Assembly: GCA_038049695.1 (NCBI GenBank)
Contig: CP142452.1
Location: forward strand, 31,484,501 to 31,548,500
DNA from: Cinnamomum chago
Taxonomy: Eukaryota > Streptophyta > Magnoliopsida > Laurales > Lauraceae
Length of the DNA stretch: 64,000 nucleotides
Reading direction: 5' to 3'
In this document: piece by piece, positions 9,801-21,800 of the stretch
How positions within the stretch are numbered: the first letter of the stretch is position 1
Layout: the number at the start of each line of letters is the position of its first letter
Notes under the pieces: generated by a model
Database searches by the model: none
Told to the model about the DNA's origin: nothing
What the model saw: only the letters and a program-made list of their open reading frames with translations
Position numbers and translations under genes: made by a program

Positions 9801-12494
9801 TGAGCCATGAATGACTAGGGTCCCGTGCCCGTCAAGTTTCACGGTCAACAGATCCCGTTTGGTCATTTTGTGCCCCCGGAGGCTCGTTTTATAGGTTTTA
9901 AGATAACGTTTTAACTTCAACCAACGTTCCAACTGTACGGGCAATCCGAGATTCGGAATCTTGTTCCGTCAACTCCTGTAAGTCATTTATGACTTGGGGC
10001 CCGTGCCCGTCAAGTTTTAAGGGCAACGGAGCCCGTTTTCTCATTTTGGGCGCTCGTAGGCTCGTTTTATAGGGTTTAAGCTAATGTTCTAACCTAAACC
10101 TACGTTTCAACTATACGGGCAATCCGGGATTTAGAATCTCGTTCTGTCAGTTCTTACAAGTCATGAATGAGTAGGGGCCCGTGGCTGTCAAGTATCACGG
10201 GCAACGGACCCCGTTTGCTGATTTTGTGCGCCCGGAGGTTCGTTTTCTAGGTTTTAAGCTAACGTTCTAACTTAAATCTACGTTCTAACTATACGGGCAA
10301 TCCGGGACTCGTAATCTAGTTCCGTCAGTTCCTGTAAGTGATGAATGACTAGAGGCCCGTTTCGCCGAGTTTCAGGGGCAACGGAGCCCGTTTGCTCATT
10401 TTGGGCTCATGGAAGTTTGTTTTCTAGGTTTTAAGTTAACGATCTAAATTAAACCTACGTTTCATATGTACGAAAAATCCGGGATCCGGAACCTCGTTCC
10501 GTCAGTTCTTGCAAGTGATGAATGACTAGGTGTCCGTGCCCGTAAAGTTTCACCGGCGACGGAGCCAGTTAGCTCATTTTGGGCGCTTGGAGGCTTATTT
10601 TCTAGGTTTAAGCTAACGTTCTAACTTTTAAACATACGTTTCAACTGTACGGACCATCCGGAATTTAGAATCTCGATCTGTCAGTTCCTACAAGTCATGA
10701 ATGACTACGGACCCGTGCCCGTCAAATTTCACGGGCAACGGACCCCGTTTGCTCATTAAGGGGCCCCGGAGGCTCGTTTTCTAGATTTAAAGCTAACGTT
10801 CTAACTTAAACCTACGTTTCAACCGTACGGGAAATCCTGTAATCGAATTCTCGTTCTTTCAGTTCCTGCAGGTCGTGAATGACTAGGGGCCCGTGCCCGT
10901 CAAGTCTCCCAGGCAACGGAGCCCGTTTGCTTATTTTGGGCGCCCGGACTTTCGTTTTCTATGTTTTAAGCTAACGTTCTAACTTAAACTTACGTTTCGA
11001 CTGTACGTGCAATCCGGGATTCGGGATCTCGTGCCGTCAATTCCTGTAAGTCATTAATGACTAGGGGCCCGTGGCCGGCAAGTTTCTATGGCAATGGAGC
11101 CCGCTTCCTTATTTTGGGCGCTTGGAGGCTCGTTTTCAAGGTTTTAGGCTAACGTTCTAACCTAAACCTAGCTTCCAACTGTGCGGGCAATCCGGGATTC
11201 GGAATCTCATTCCGTCAGTTCCTGTGAGCCATGAATGACTAGGGTCCCGTGCCCGTCAAGTTTCACGGTCAACAGATCCCGTTTGGTCATTTTGTGCCTC
11301 CGGAGGCTCGTTTTCTAGGTTTTAAGATAACGTTTTAACTTCAACCAGCGTTCCAACTGTACGGGCAATCCGAGATTCGGAATCTTGTTCCGTCAACTCC
11401 TGTAAGTCATTTATGACTAGGGGCCCGTCCCCGTCAAGTTTCGAGGGCAACGGAGCTCGTTTTCTCATTTTGGGCGCTCGTAGGCTCGTTTTATAGGGTT
11501 TACGCTAATGTTCTAACCTAAACCTACGTTTCAACTATACGGGCAATCCGGGATTTAGAATCTCGTTCTGCCAGTTCTTACAAGTCATGAATGAGTAGGG
11601 GCCCGTGGCTGTCAAGTGTCACGGGCAACGGACCCCGTTTCCTGATTTTGTGCGCCCGGAGGTTCGTTTTTTAGGTTTTAAGCTAACGTTCTAACTTAAA
11701 TCTACGTTCTAACTGTACGGGCAATCCGGGACTCGTAATCTCGTTCCGTCAGTTCCTGCAAGTCATGAATGACTAGATGCCCGTTTCGCCGAGTTTCAGG
11801 GGCAACGGAGCCCGTTTGCTCATTTTGGGCTCATGGAGGTTTGTTTTCTAGGTTTTAAGTTAACGATCTAACTTAAACCTACGTTTCATATGTACGGAAA
11901 ATCCGGGATTCGGAACCTCGTTCCGTCAGTTCTTGCAAGTCATGAATGACTAGGTGTCCGTGCCCGTAAAGTTTCATGGGCGACGGAGCCAGTTAGCTCA
12001 TTTTGGGCGCTTGGAGGCTTATTTTCTAGGTTTAAGCTAAGGTTCTAACTTTTAAACCTACGTTTCAACTGTACGGACCATCCGGAATTTAGAATCTCGA
12101 TCTGTCAGTTCCTACAAGTCATGAATAACTACGGACCCGTGCCCGTCAAATTTCACGGGCAACGGACCCCGTTTGCTCATTAAGGGGCCCCGGAGGCTCG
12201 TTTTCTAGATTTAAAGCTAACGTTCTAACTTAAACCTACGTTTCAACCGTACGGGAAATCCGGTGATCGAATTCTCGTTCTGTCAGTTCCTGCAAGTCGT
12301 GAATGACTAGGAGCCCGTGCCCGTCAAGTCTCCCAGGCAACGGAGCCCGTTTGCTTATTTTGGGCGCCCGGACTTTCGTTTTCTATGTTTTAAGCTAACG
12401 TTCTAACTTAAACTTACGTTTCGACTGTACGTGCAATCCAGGATTCGGGATCTCGTGCCGTCAATTCCTGTAAGTCATGAATGACTTGGGGCCC

Positions 12495-12509
12495 GTGCCC
12501 AGCAAGTTT
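12495..12509. repeat. target-site duplicate, left, LINE copy 2
   Basis: The same GTGCCCAGCAAGTTT as in copy 1, followed by the T run to 12519. Confidence 0.9.
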
Positions 12510-13531
12510 TTTTTTTTTTAAGATTAAGTTAGTTCTTCATTAAATTCCAAAATTTACAGAAAAGGAGACAACCTCCCAAAGGGGCATACCCCTTACATTA
12601 CAAAGACTTAAATCATAGATATGCTTCCAACCCGGGCAAAAGTATAAAATAGACTTTGTATATCCCACTCAGTTATAGTAGTTGAGTTTCCCACATTTCT
12701 ACTAATGAAATTACTGAACCGAATATTGTGAGGATGAAGCCAGGAGAAGTGCACCTGACGAAATCTGTTAAGGATTGACTTGATTTTCCTCGTCTGAAAT
12801 CTGACATGCCAATCAGAAGTGGTTGGGTCGGCCAAGTTCATATTTAACCTTGAGTCTGCCTCCACAGTAAACTGGTCATCCTGGATTTGAAGGATCTGCC
12901 TAAAACTGCCAACACAAGACAAGTAATTGAGATTTGTTTCAATTTGTGCCCTTAGAGGTTTATGAGTATCTTTCCACAAAATGCCCACCACCAATTGACC
13001 ATTATTTGATAGGGAAAGCCTCCATCCAGGATTCTGAGCAAGCAAAAGAGGGGGTGGTTGAAACTGATTTTGTGCAGGAAGATTCCACTGACTTGCAATA
13101 TTCTCTGGAAGTTGAAGACCAAGATACAGGATTTTGCTGCACACTGTACGAAGAATCTGCTGAGTTACTATTGCACTTGTGCTAGTCTTCAGTCGGAATA
13201 TTCGGCCATTTCTTTCAGCCCATATATGCCACATATAAGCATTCACAAGAAGTTTACCCAGAGTTTGAAGATCCCTGCTACCATGTTCTAATTGAGCGTT
13301 GACTGATTGCATCAGGTCAAGTGGGTGTTCATATTGAATAGGATTCAATCTCAGTTTAGACAGAATTAAAGACCATACAGATTGAGCAAAGGGGCAATGA
13401 AGCATCAAATGTACATCAGATTCCCAGGTAGCAGAACATAGCACACAAATAGAATCACATCGGACATGCCGTTGAAGAAGAAATTCTTTAGTTTTAAGTC
13501 GCCTTCTAACAAACATCCAAGCACAGAGACA
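12510..13531 (-). mobile_element. 5'-truncated LINE, copy 2
   Basis: Same 1022-bp remnant in the same orientation, with the same truncation point, the same 13-T tail and the same flanking duplicates as copy 1, exactly 6695 bp downstream. It arose by satellite amplification rather than by a new insertion. Confidence 0.92.
12608..13516 (-). CDS. LINE ORF2 C-terminal fragment, copy 2
   Basis: 302 codons, with a predicted protein identical to that of the copy at 5913-6821. It has the CCHC zinc knuckle at residues 24-41, WHIWAERNGRIF at 96-107 and an RNase H-like VEADS at 218-222. It lacks the RT core and the endonuclease. The identical protein means no coding change has accumulated since this copy separated from its sisters. 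That reflects recent duplication or homogenisation and is not by itself evidence of selection on the frame. Confidence 0.78.
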   Translation of the reverse strand: MFVRRRLKTKEFLLQRHVRCDSICVLCSATWESDVHLMLHCPFAQSVWSLILSKLRLNPIQYEHPLDLMQSVNAQLEHGSRDLQTLGKLLVNAYMWHIWAERNGRIFRLKTSTSAIVTQQILRTVCSKILYLGLQLPENIASQWNLPAQNQFQPPPLLLAQNPGWRLSLSNNGQLVVGILWKDTHKPLRAQIETNLNYLSCVGSFRQILQIQDDQFTVEADSRLNMNLADPTTSDWHVRFQTRKIKSILNRFRQVHFSWLHPHNIRFSNFISRNVGNSTTITEWDIQSLFYTFARVGSISMI

Positions 13532-13546
13532 GTGCCCAGCAAGTTT
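13532..13546. repeat. target-site duplicate, right, LINE copy 2
   Basis: GTGCCCAGCAAGTTT at the truncated end, resuming block A monomer 1. Confidence 0.9.
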
Positions 13547-16500
13547 CTAGGGCAATGGAGCCCGCTTTCTCATTTTGGGCGCTTGGACGCTCGTTTTTAA
13601 GGTTTTAAGCTAACGTTCTAACCTAAACCTAGCTTCCAACTGTGCGGGCAATCCGGGATTCGGAATCTCATTCCGTCAGTTCCTGTGAGCCATGAATGAC
13701 TAGGGTCCCGTGCCCGTCAAGTTTCACGGTCAACAGATCCCGTTTGGTCATTTTGTGCCCCCGGAGGCTCGTTTTCTAGGTATTAAGATAACGTTTTAAC
13801 TTCAACCAACGTTCCAACTGTACGGGCAATCCGAGATTCGAATCTTGTTCCGTCAACTCCTGTAAGTCATTTATGACTAGGGGCCCGTGCCCGTCAAGTT
13901 TCGAGGGCAACAGAGCCCGTTTTCTCATTTTGGGCGCTCGTAGGCTCGTTTTATAGGGTTTAAGCCAACGTTTCAACTATACGGGCAATCCGGGATTTAG
14001 AATCTCGTTCTGTCAGTTCTTACAAGTCATGAATGAGTAGGGGCCCGTGGCTGTCAAGTATCACGGGCAACGGACCCCGTTTGCTGATTTTGTGCGCCCG
14101 GAGGTTCGTTTTCTAGGTTTTAAGCTAACGTTCTTACTTAAATCTACGTTCTAACTATACGGGCAATCCGGGACTCGTAATCTCGTTCCGTCAGTTCCTG
14201 TAAGTGATGAATGACTAGAGGCCCGTTTCGCCGAGTTTCAGGGGCAACGGAGCCCGTTTGCTCATTTTGGGCTAATGGAAGTTTGTTTTCTAGGTTTTAA
14301 GTTAACGATCTAACTTAAACCTACGTTTCATATGTACGGAAAATCCGGGATTCGGAGCCTCGTTCCGTCAGTTCTTGCAACTGATGAATGACTAGGTGTC
14401 CGTGCCCGTAAAGTTTCACGGGCGACGGAGCCAGTTAGCTCATTTTGGGCGCTTGGAAGCTTATTTTCTAGGTTTAAGCTAACGTTCTAACTTTTAAACC
14501 TACGTTTCAACTGTACGGACCATCCGGAATTTAGAATCTCGATCTGTCAGTTCCTAAAAGTCATGAATGACTACGGGCCCGTGCCCGTCAAATTTCACGG
14601 GCAACGGACCCCGTTTGCTCATTAAGGGGCCCCGGAGGCTCGTTTTCTAGATTTAAAGCTAACGTTCAAACTTAAACCTACGTTTCAACCGTACGGGAAA
14701 TCCGGTAATCGAATTCTCGTTCTGTCAGTTCCTGCAAGTCGTGAATGACTAGGAGCCCGTGCCCGTCAAGTCTCCCATTAAACGGAGCCCGTTTGCTTAT
14801 TTTGGGCGCCCGGACTTTCGTCTTCTAAGTTTTAAGCTAACGTTCTAACTTAAACTTACGTTTCGACTGTACGTGCAATCCGGGATTCGGGATCTCGTGC
14901 CTTCAATTCCTGTAAGTCATGAATGACTAGGGGCCCGTGCCCGGCAAGTTTATAGGGCAATGGAGCCCGCTTTCTCATTTTGGGCGCTTGGAGGCTCGTT
15001 TTCAAGGTTTTAAGCTAACGTTCGAACCTAAACCTAGATTCCAACTGTGCGGGCAATCCAGGATTCGGAATCTCATTCCGTCAGTTCCTGTGAGCCATGA
15101 ATGACTAGGGTCCCGTGCCCGTCAAGTTTCACGGTCAACAGATCCCGTTTGGTCATTTTGTGCCCCCGGAGGCTCGTTTTATAGGTTTTAAGATAACGTT
15201 TTAACTTCAACCAACGTTCCAACTGTACGGGCAATCCGAGATTCGGAATCTTGTTCCGTCAACTCCTGTAAGTCATTTATGACTTGGGGCCCGTGCCCGT
15301 CAAGTTTTAAGGGCAACGGAGCCCGTTTTCTCATTTTGGGCGCTCGTAGGCTCGTTTTATAGGGTTTAAGCTAATGTTCTAACCTAAACCTACGTTTCAA
15401 CTATACGGGCAATCCGGGATTTAGAATCTCGTTCTGTCAGTTCTTACAAGTCATGAATGAGTAGGGGCCCGTGGCTGTCAAGTATCACGGGCAACGGACC
15501 CCGTTTGCTGATTTTGTGCGCCCGGAGGTTCGTTTTCTAGGTTTTAAGCTAACGTTCTAACTTAAATCTACGTTCTAACTATACGGGCAATCCGGGACTC
15601 GTAATCTAGTTCCGTGAGTTCCTGTAAGTGATGAATGACTAGAGGCCCGTTTCGCCGAGTTTCAGGGGCAACGGAGCCCGTTTGCTCATTTTGGGCTCAT
15701 GGAAGTTTGTTTTCTAGGTTTTAAGTTAACGATCTAAATTAAACCTACGTTTCATATGTACGAAAAATCCGGGATCCGGAACCTCGTTCCGTCAGTTCTT
15801 GCAAGTGATGAATGACTAGGTGTCCGTGCCCGTAAAGTTTCACCGGCGACGGAGCCAGTTAGCTCATTTTGGGCGCTTGGAGGCTTATTTTCTAGGTTTA
15901 AGCTAACGTTCTAACTTTTAAACATACGTTTCAACTGTACGGACCATCCGGAATTTAGAATCTCGATCTGTCAGTTCCTACAAGTCATGAATGACTACGG
16001 ACCCGTGCCCGTCAAATTTCACGGGCAACGGACCCCGTTTGCTCATTAAGGGGCCCCGGAGGCTCGTTTTCTAGATTTAAAGCTAACGTTCTAACTTAAA
16101 CCTACGTTTCAACCGTACGGGAAATCCTGTAATCGAATTCTCGTTCTTTCAGTTCCTGCAGGTCGTGAATGACTAGGGGCCCGTGCCCGTCAAGTCTCCC
16201 AGGCAACGGAGCCCGTTTGCTTATTTTGGGCGCCCGGACTTTCGTTTTCTATGTTTTAAGCTAACGTTCTAACTTAAACTTACGTTTCGACTGTACGTGC
16301 AATCCGGGATTCGGGATCTCGTGCCGTCAATTCCTGTAAGTCATTAATGACTAGGGGCCCGTGCCCGGCAAGTTTCTATGGCAATGGAGCCCGCTTTCTT
16401 ATTTTGGGCGCTTGGAGGCTCGTTTTCAAGGTTTTAGGCTAACGTTCTAACCTAAACCTAGCTTCCAACTGTGCGGGCAATCCGGGATTCGGAATCTCAT

Positions 16501-17784
16501 TCCGTCAGTTCCTGTGAGCCATGAATGACTAGGGTCCCGTGCCCGTCAAGTTTCACGGTCAACAGATCCCGTTTGGTCATTTTGTGCCTCCGGAGGCTCG
16601 TTTTCTAGGTTTTAAGATAACGTTTTAACTTCAACCAGCGTTCCAACTGTACGGGCAATCCGAGATTCGGAATCTTGTTCCGTCAACTCCTGTAAGTCAT
16701 TTATGACTAGGGGCCCGTCCCCGTCAAGTTTCGAGGGCAACGGAGCTCATTTTCTCATTTTGGGCGCTCGTAGGCTCGTTTTATAGGGTTTACGCTAATG
16801 TTCTAACCTAAACCTACGTTTCAACTATACGGGCAATCCGGGATTTAGAATCTCGTTCTGCCAGTTCTTACAAGTCATGAATGAGTAGGGGCCCGTGGCT
16901 GTCAAGTGTCACGGGCAACGGACCCCGTTTGCTGATTTTGTGCGCCCGGAGGTTCGTTTTTTAGGTTTTAAGCTAACGTTCTAACTTAAATCTACGTTCT
17001 AACTGTACGGGCAATCCGGGACTCGTAATCTCGTTCCGTCAGTTCCTGCAAGTCATGAATGACTAGATGCCCGTTTCGCCGAGTTTCAGGGGCAACGGAG
17101 CCCGTTTGCTCATTTTGGGCTCATGGAGGTTTGTTTTCTAGGTTTTAAGTTAACGATCTAACTTAAACCTACGTTTCATATGTACGGAAAATCCGGGATT
17201 CGGAACCTCGTTCCGTCAGTTCTTGCAAGTCATGAATGACTAGGTGTCCGTGCCCGTAAAGTTTCACGGGCGACGGAGCCAGTTAGCTCATTTTGGGCGC
17301 TTGGAGGCTTATTTTCTAGGTTTAAGCTAAGGTTCTAACTTTTAAACCTACGTTTCAACTGTACGGACCATCCGGAATTTAGAATCTCGATCTGTCAGTT
17401 CCTACAAGTCATGAATGACTACGGACCCGTGCCCGTCAAATTTCACGGGCAACGGACCCCGTTTGCTCATTAAGGGGCCCCGGAGGCTCGTTTTCTAGAT
17501 TTAAAGCTAACGTTCTAACTTAAACCTACGTTTCAACCGTACGGGAAATCCGGTGATCGAATTCTCGTTCTGTCAGTTCCTGCAAGTCGTGAATGACTAG
17601 GAGCCCGTGCCCGTCAAGTCTCCCAGGCAACGGAGCCCGTTTGCTTATTTTGGGCGCCCGGACTTTCGTTTTCTATGTTTTAAGCTAACGTTCTAACTTA
17701 AACTTACGTTTCGACTGTACGTGCAATCCAGGATTCGGGATCTCGTGCCGTCAATTCCTGTAAGTCATGAATGACTTGGGGCCC

Positions 17785-17799
17785 GTGCCCAGCAAGTTT
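17785..17799. repeat. target-site duplicate, left, LINE copy 3
   Basis: The same 15-mer GTGCCCAGCAAGTTT before the T run. Confidence 0.9.
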
Positions 17800-18821
17800 T
17801 TTTTTTTTTAAGATTAAGTTAGTTCTTCATTAAATTCCAAAATTTACAGAAAAGGAGACAACCTCCCAAAGGGGCATACCCCTTACATTACAAAGACTTA
17901 AATCATAGATATGCTTCCAACCCGGGCAAAAGTATAAAATAGACTTTGTATATCCCACTCAGTTATAGTAGTTGAGTTTCCCACATTTCTACTAATGAAA
18001 TTACTGAACCGAATATTGTGAGGATGAAGCCAGGAGAAGTGCACCTGACGAAATCTGTTAAGGATTGACTTGATTTTCCTCGTCTGAAATCTGACATGCC
18101 AATCAGAAGTGGTTGGGTCGGCCAAGTTCATATTTAACCTTGAGTCTGCCTCCACAGTAAACTGGTCATCCTGGATTTGAAGGATCTGCCTAAAACTGCC
18201 AACACAAGACAAGTAATTGAGATTTGTTTCAATTTGTGCCCTTAGAGGTTTATGAGTATCTTTCCACAAAATGCCCACCACCAATTGACCATTATTTGAT
18301 AGGGAAAGCCTCCATCCAGGATTCTGAGCAAGCAAAAGAGGGGGTGGTTGAAACTGATTTTGTGCAGGAAGATTCCACTGACTTGCAATATTCTCTGGAA
18401 GTTGAAGACCAAGATACAGGATTTTGCTGCACACTGTACGAAGAATCTGCTGAGTTACTATTGCACTTGTGCTAGTCTTCAGTCGGAATATTCGGCCATT
18501 TCTTTCAGCCCATATATGCCACATATAAGCATTCACAAGAAGTTTACCCAGAGTTTGAAGATCCCTGCTACCATGTTCTAATTGAGCGTTGACTGATTGC
18601 ATCAGGTCAAGTGGGTGTTCATATTGAATAGGATTCAATCTCAGTTTAGACAGAATTAAAGACCATACAGATTGAGCAAAGGGGCAATGAAGCATCAAAT
18701 GTACATCAGATTCCCAGGTAGCAGAACATAGCACACAAATAGAATCACATCGGACATGCCGTTGAAGAAGAAATTCTTTAGTTTTAAGTCGCCTTCTAAC
18801 AAACATCCAAGCACAGAGACA
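17800..18821 (-). mobile_element. 5'-truncated LINE, copy 3
   Basis: Same remnant and flanks as copy 1, 5290 bp after copy 2. The shortened spacing comes from loss of a satellite block, not from any change in the element. Confidence 0.92.
17898..18806 (-). CDS. LINE ORF2 C-terminal fragment, copy 3
   Basis: 302 codons with the same predicted protein as the copy at 5913-6821: RT zinc knuckle (C24, C27, H36, C41), WHIWAERNGRIF, and a degenerate RNase H-like end with D221 retained. It is a non-autonomous relic embedded in the last monomer of block D. No promoter or host-gene context is visible. Confidence 0.78.
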   Translation of the reverse strand: MFVRRRLKTKEFLLQRHVRCDSICVLCSATWESDVHLMLHCPFAQSVWSLILSKLRLNPIQYEHPLDLMQSVNAQLEHGSRDLQTLGKLLVNAYMWHIWAERNGRIFRLKTSTSAIVTQQILRTVCSKILYLGLQLPENIASQWNLPAQNQFQPPPLLLAQNPGWRLSLSNNGQLVVGILWKDTHKPLRAQIETNLNYLSCVGSFRQILQIQDDQFTVEADSRLNMNLADPTTSDWHVRFQTRKIKSILNRFRQVHFSWLHPHNIRFSNFISRNVGNSTTITEWDIQSLFYTFARVGSISMI

Positions 18822-18836
18822 GTGCCCAGCAAGTTT
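18822..18836. repeat. target-site duplicate, right, LINE copy 3
   Basis: GTGCCCAGCAAGTTT abutting the truncated end. Confidence 0.9.
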
Positions 18837-21800
18837 CTAGGGCAATGGAGCCCGCTTTCTCATTTTGGGCGCTTGGACGCTCGTTTTTAAGGTTTTAAGC
18901 TAACGTTCTAACCTAAACCTAGCTTCCAACTGTGCGGGCAATCCGGGATTCGGAATCTCATTCCGTCAGTTCCTGTGAGCCATGAATGACTAGGGTCCCG
19001 TGCCCGTCAAGTTTCACGGTCAACAGATCCCGTTTGGTCATTTTGTGCCCCCGGAGGCTCGTTTTCTAGGTATTAAGATAACGTTTTAACTTCAACCAAC
19101 GTTCCAACTGTACGGGCAATCCGAGATTCGAATCTTGTTCCGTCAACTCCTGTAAGTCATTTATGACTAGGGGCCCGTGCCCGTCAAGTTTCGAGGGCAA
19201 CAGAGCCCGTTTTCTCATTTTGGGCGCTCGTAGGCTCGTTTTATAGGGTTTAAGCCAACGTTTCAACTATACGGGCAATCCGGGATTTAGAATCTCGTTC
19301 TGTCAGTTCTTACAAGTCATGAATGAGTAGGGGCCCGTGGCTGTCAAGTATCACGGGCAACGGACCCCGTTTGCTGATTTTGTGCGCCCGGAGGTTCGTT
19401 TTCTAGGTTTTAAGCTAACGTTCTTACTTAAATCTACGTTCTAACTATACGGGCAATCCGGGACTCGTAATCTCGTTCCGTCAGTTCCTGTAAGTGATGA
19501 ATGACTAGAGGCCCGTTTCGCCGAGTTTCAGGGGCAACGGAGCCCGTTTGCTCATTTTGGGCTCATTGAGGTTTGTTTTCTAGGTTTTAAGTTAACGATC
19601 TAACTTAAACCTACGTTTCATATGTACGGAAAATCCGGGATTCGGAACCTCGTTCCGTCAGTTCTTGCAAGTGATGAATGACTAGGTGTCCGTGCCCTTA
19701 AAGTTTCACGGGCGACGGAGCCAGTTAGCTCATTTTGGGCGCTTGGAGGCTTATTTTCTAGGTTTAAGCTAACGTTCTAACTTTTAAACCTACGTTTCAA
19801 CTGTACGGACCATCTGGAATTTAGAATCTCGATCTGTCAGTTCCTACAAGTCATGAATGACTACGGACCCGTGCCCGTCAAATTTCACGGGCAACGGAGC
19901 CCGTTTGCTCATTAAGGGGCCCCGGAGGCTCGTTTTCTAGATTTAAAGCTAACGTTCTAACTTAAACCTACGTTTCAACCGTACGAGAAGTCCGGTAAAC
20001 GAATTCTCGTTCTGTCAGTTCCTGCAAGTCGTGAATGACTAGGAGCCCGTGCCCGTCAAGTCTCCCAGTAAACGGAGCCCGTTTGCTTATTTTGGGCGCC
20101 CGGACTTTCGTTTTCTATGTTTTAAGCTAACGTTCTAACTTAAACTTACGTTTCGACTGTACGTGCAATCCGGGATTTGGGATCTCGTGCCGTCAATTCC
20201 TGTAAGTCATGAATGACTAAGGGCCCGTGCCCGGCAATTTTCTAGGGCAATTGAGCCCGCTTTCTCATTTTGGGCGCTTGGAGGCTCGTTTTCAAGGTTT
20301 TAAGCTAACGTTCTAACCTAAACCTAGCTTCCAACTGTGCGGGCAATCCGGGATTCGGAATCTCATTCCGTCAGTTCCTGTGAGCCATGAATGACTAGGG
20401 TCCCGTGCCCGTCAAGTTTCACGGTCAACAGATCCCGTTTGGTCATTTTGTGCCCCCGGAGGCTCGTTTTCTAGGTTTTAAGATAACGTTTTAACTTCAA
20501 CCAACGTTCCAACTGTACGGGCAATCCGAGATTCGAATCTTGTTCCGTCAACTCCTGTAAGTCATTTATGACTAAGGGCCCGTGCCCGTCAAGTTTCGAG
20601 GGCAACGGAGCCCGTTTTCTCATTTTCGGCGCTCGTAGGCTCGTTTTATAGGGTTTAAGCTAACGTTTCAACTATACGGGCAATCCGGGATTTAGAATCT
20701 CGTTCTGTCAGTTCTTACAAGTCATGAATGAGTAGGGGCCCGTGGCTGTCAAGTATCACGGGCAACGGACCCCGTTTGCTGATTTTGTGCGCCCGGAGGT
20801 TCGTTTTCTAGGTTTTAAGCTAACGTTCTTACTTAAATCTACGTTCTAACTATACGGGCAATCCGGGACTCGTAATCTCGTTCCGTCAGTTCCTGTAAGT
20901 GATGAATGACTAGAGGCCCGTTTCGCCGAGTTTCAGGGGCAACGGAGCCCGTTTGCTCATTTTGGGCTAATGGAAGTTTGTTTTCTAGGTTTTAAGTTAA
21001 CGATCTAACTTAAACCTACGTTTCATATGTACGGAAAATCCGGGATTCGGAGCCTCGTTCCGTCAGTTCTTGCAACTGATGAATGACTAGGTGTCCGTGC
21101 CCGTAAAGTTTCACGGGCGACGGAGCCAGTTAGCTCATTTTGGGCGCTTGGAAGCTTATTTTCTAGGTTTAAGCTAACGTTCTAACTTTTAAACCTACGT
21201 TTCAACTGTACGGACCATCCGGAATTTAGAATCTCGATCTGTCAGTTCCTAAAAGTCATGAATGACTACGGGCCCGTGCCCGTCAAATTTCACGGGCAAC
21301 GGACCCCGTTTGCTCATTAAGGGGCCCCGGAGGCTCGTTTTCTAGATTTAAAGCTAACGTTCAAACTTAAACCTACGTTTCAACCGTACGGGAAATCCGG
21401 TAATCGAATTCTCGTTCTGTCAGTTCCTGCAAGTCGTGAATGACTAGGAGCCCGTGCCCGTCAAGTCTCCCATTAAACGGAGCCCGTTTGCTTATTTTGG
21501 GCGCCCGGACTTTCGTCTTCTAAGTTTTAAGCTAACGTTCTAACTTAAACTTACGTTTCGACTGTACGTGCAATCCGGGATTCGGGATCTCGTGCCTTCA
21601 ATTCCTGTAAGTCATGAATGACTAGGGGCCCGTGCCCGGCAAGTTTATAGGGCAATGGAGCCCGCTTTCTCATTTTGGGCGCTTGGAGGCTCGTTTTCAA
21701 GGTTTTAAGCTAACGTTCGAACCTAAACCTAGATTCCAACTGTGCGGGCAATCCAGGATTCGGAATCTCATTCCGTCAGTTCCTGTGAGCCATGAATGAC

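Larger units (their letters stand above)
6870..13564. repeat. LINE-bearing super-repeat, unit 2 (A-B-C-D, 6695 bp)
   Basis: Blocks start at 6870 (A), 8275 (B), 9680 (C) and 11104 (D with LINE). It aligns to unit 1 without gaps. Differences I saw from unit 1 are single bases at 10326, 11074, 11107, 11641, 11977 and 12127, all in satellite sequence. No difference was noticed inside the LINE. Confidence 0.92.
13565..18854. repeat. LINE-bearing super-repeat, unit 3, one block deleted (A/B-C-D, 5290 bp)
   Basis: It is shorter than its neighbours by exactly 1405 bp, one block. The first block (13565-14969) starts with A marks (GTATTAAGATAACG near 13781, TTTAAGCCAACG near 13961) and ends with B marks (GGGCTAATGGAAG near 14270, CCCATTAAACGG near 14773). 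Block C starts at 14970, and block D with the LINE starts at 16394. This is the product expected from unequal exchange between a B and an A block. Confidence 0.9.
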
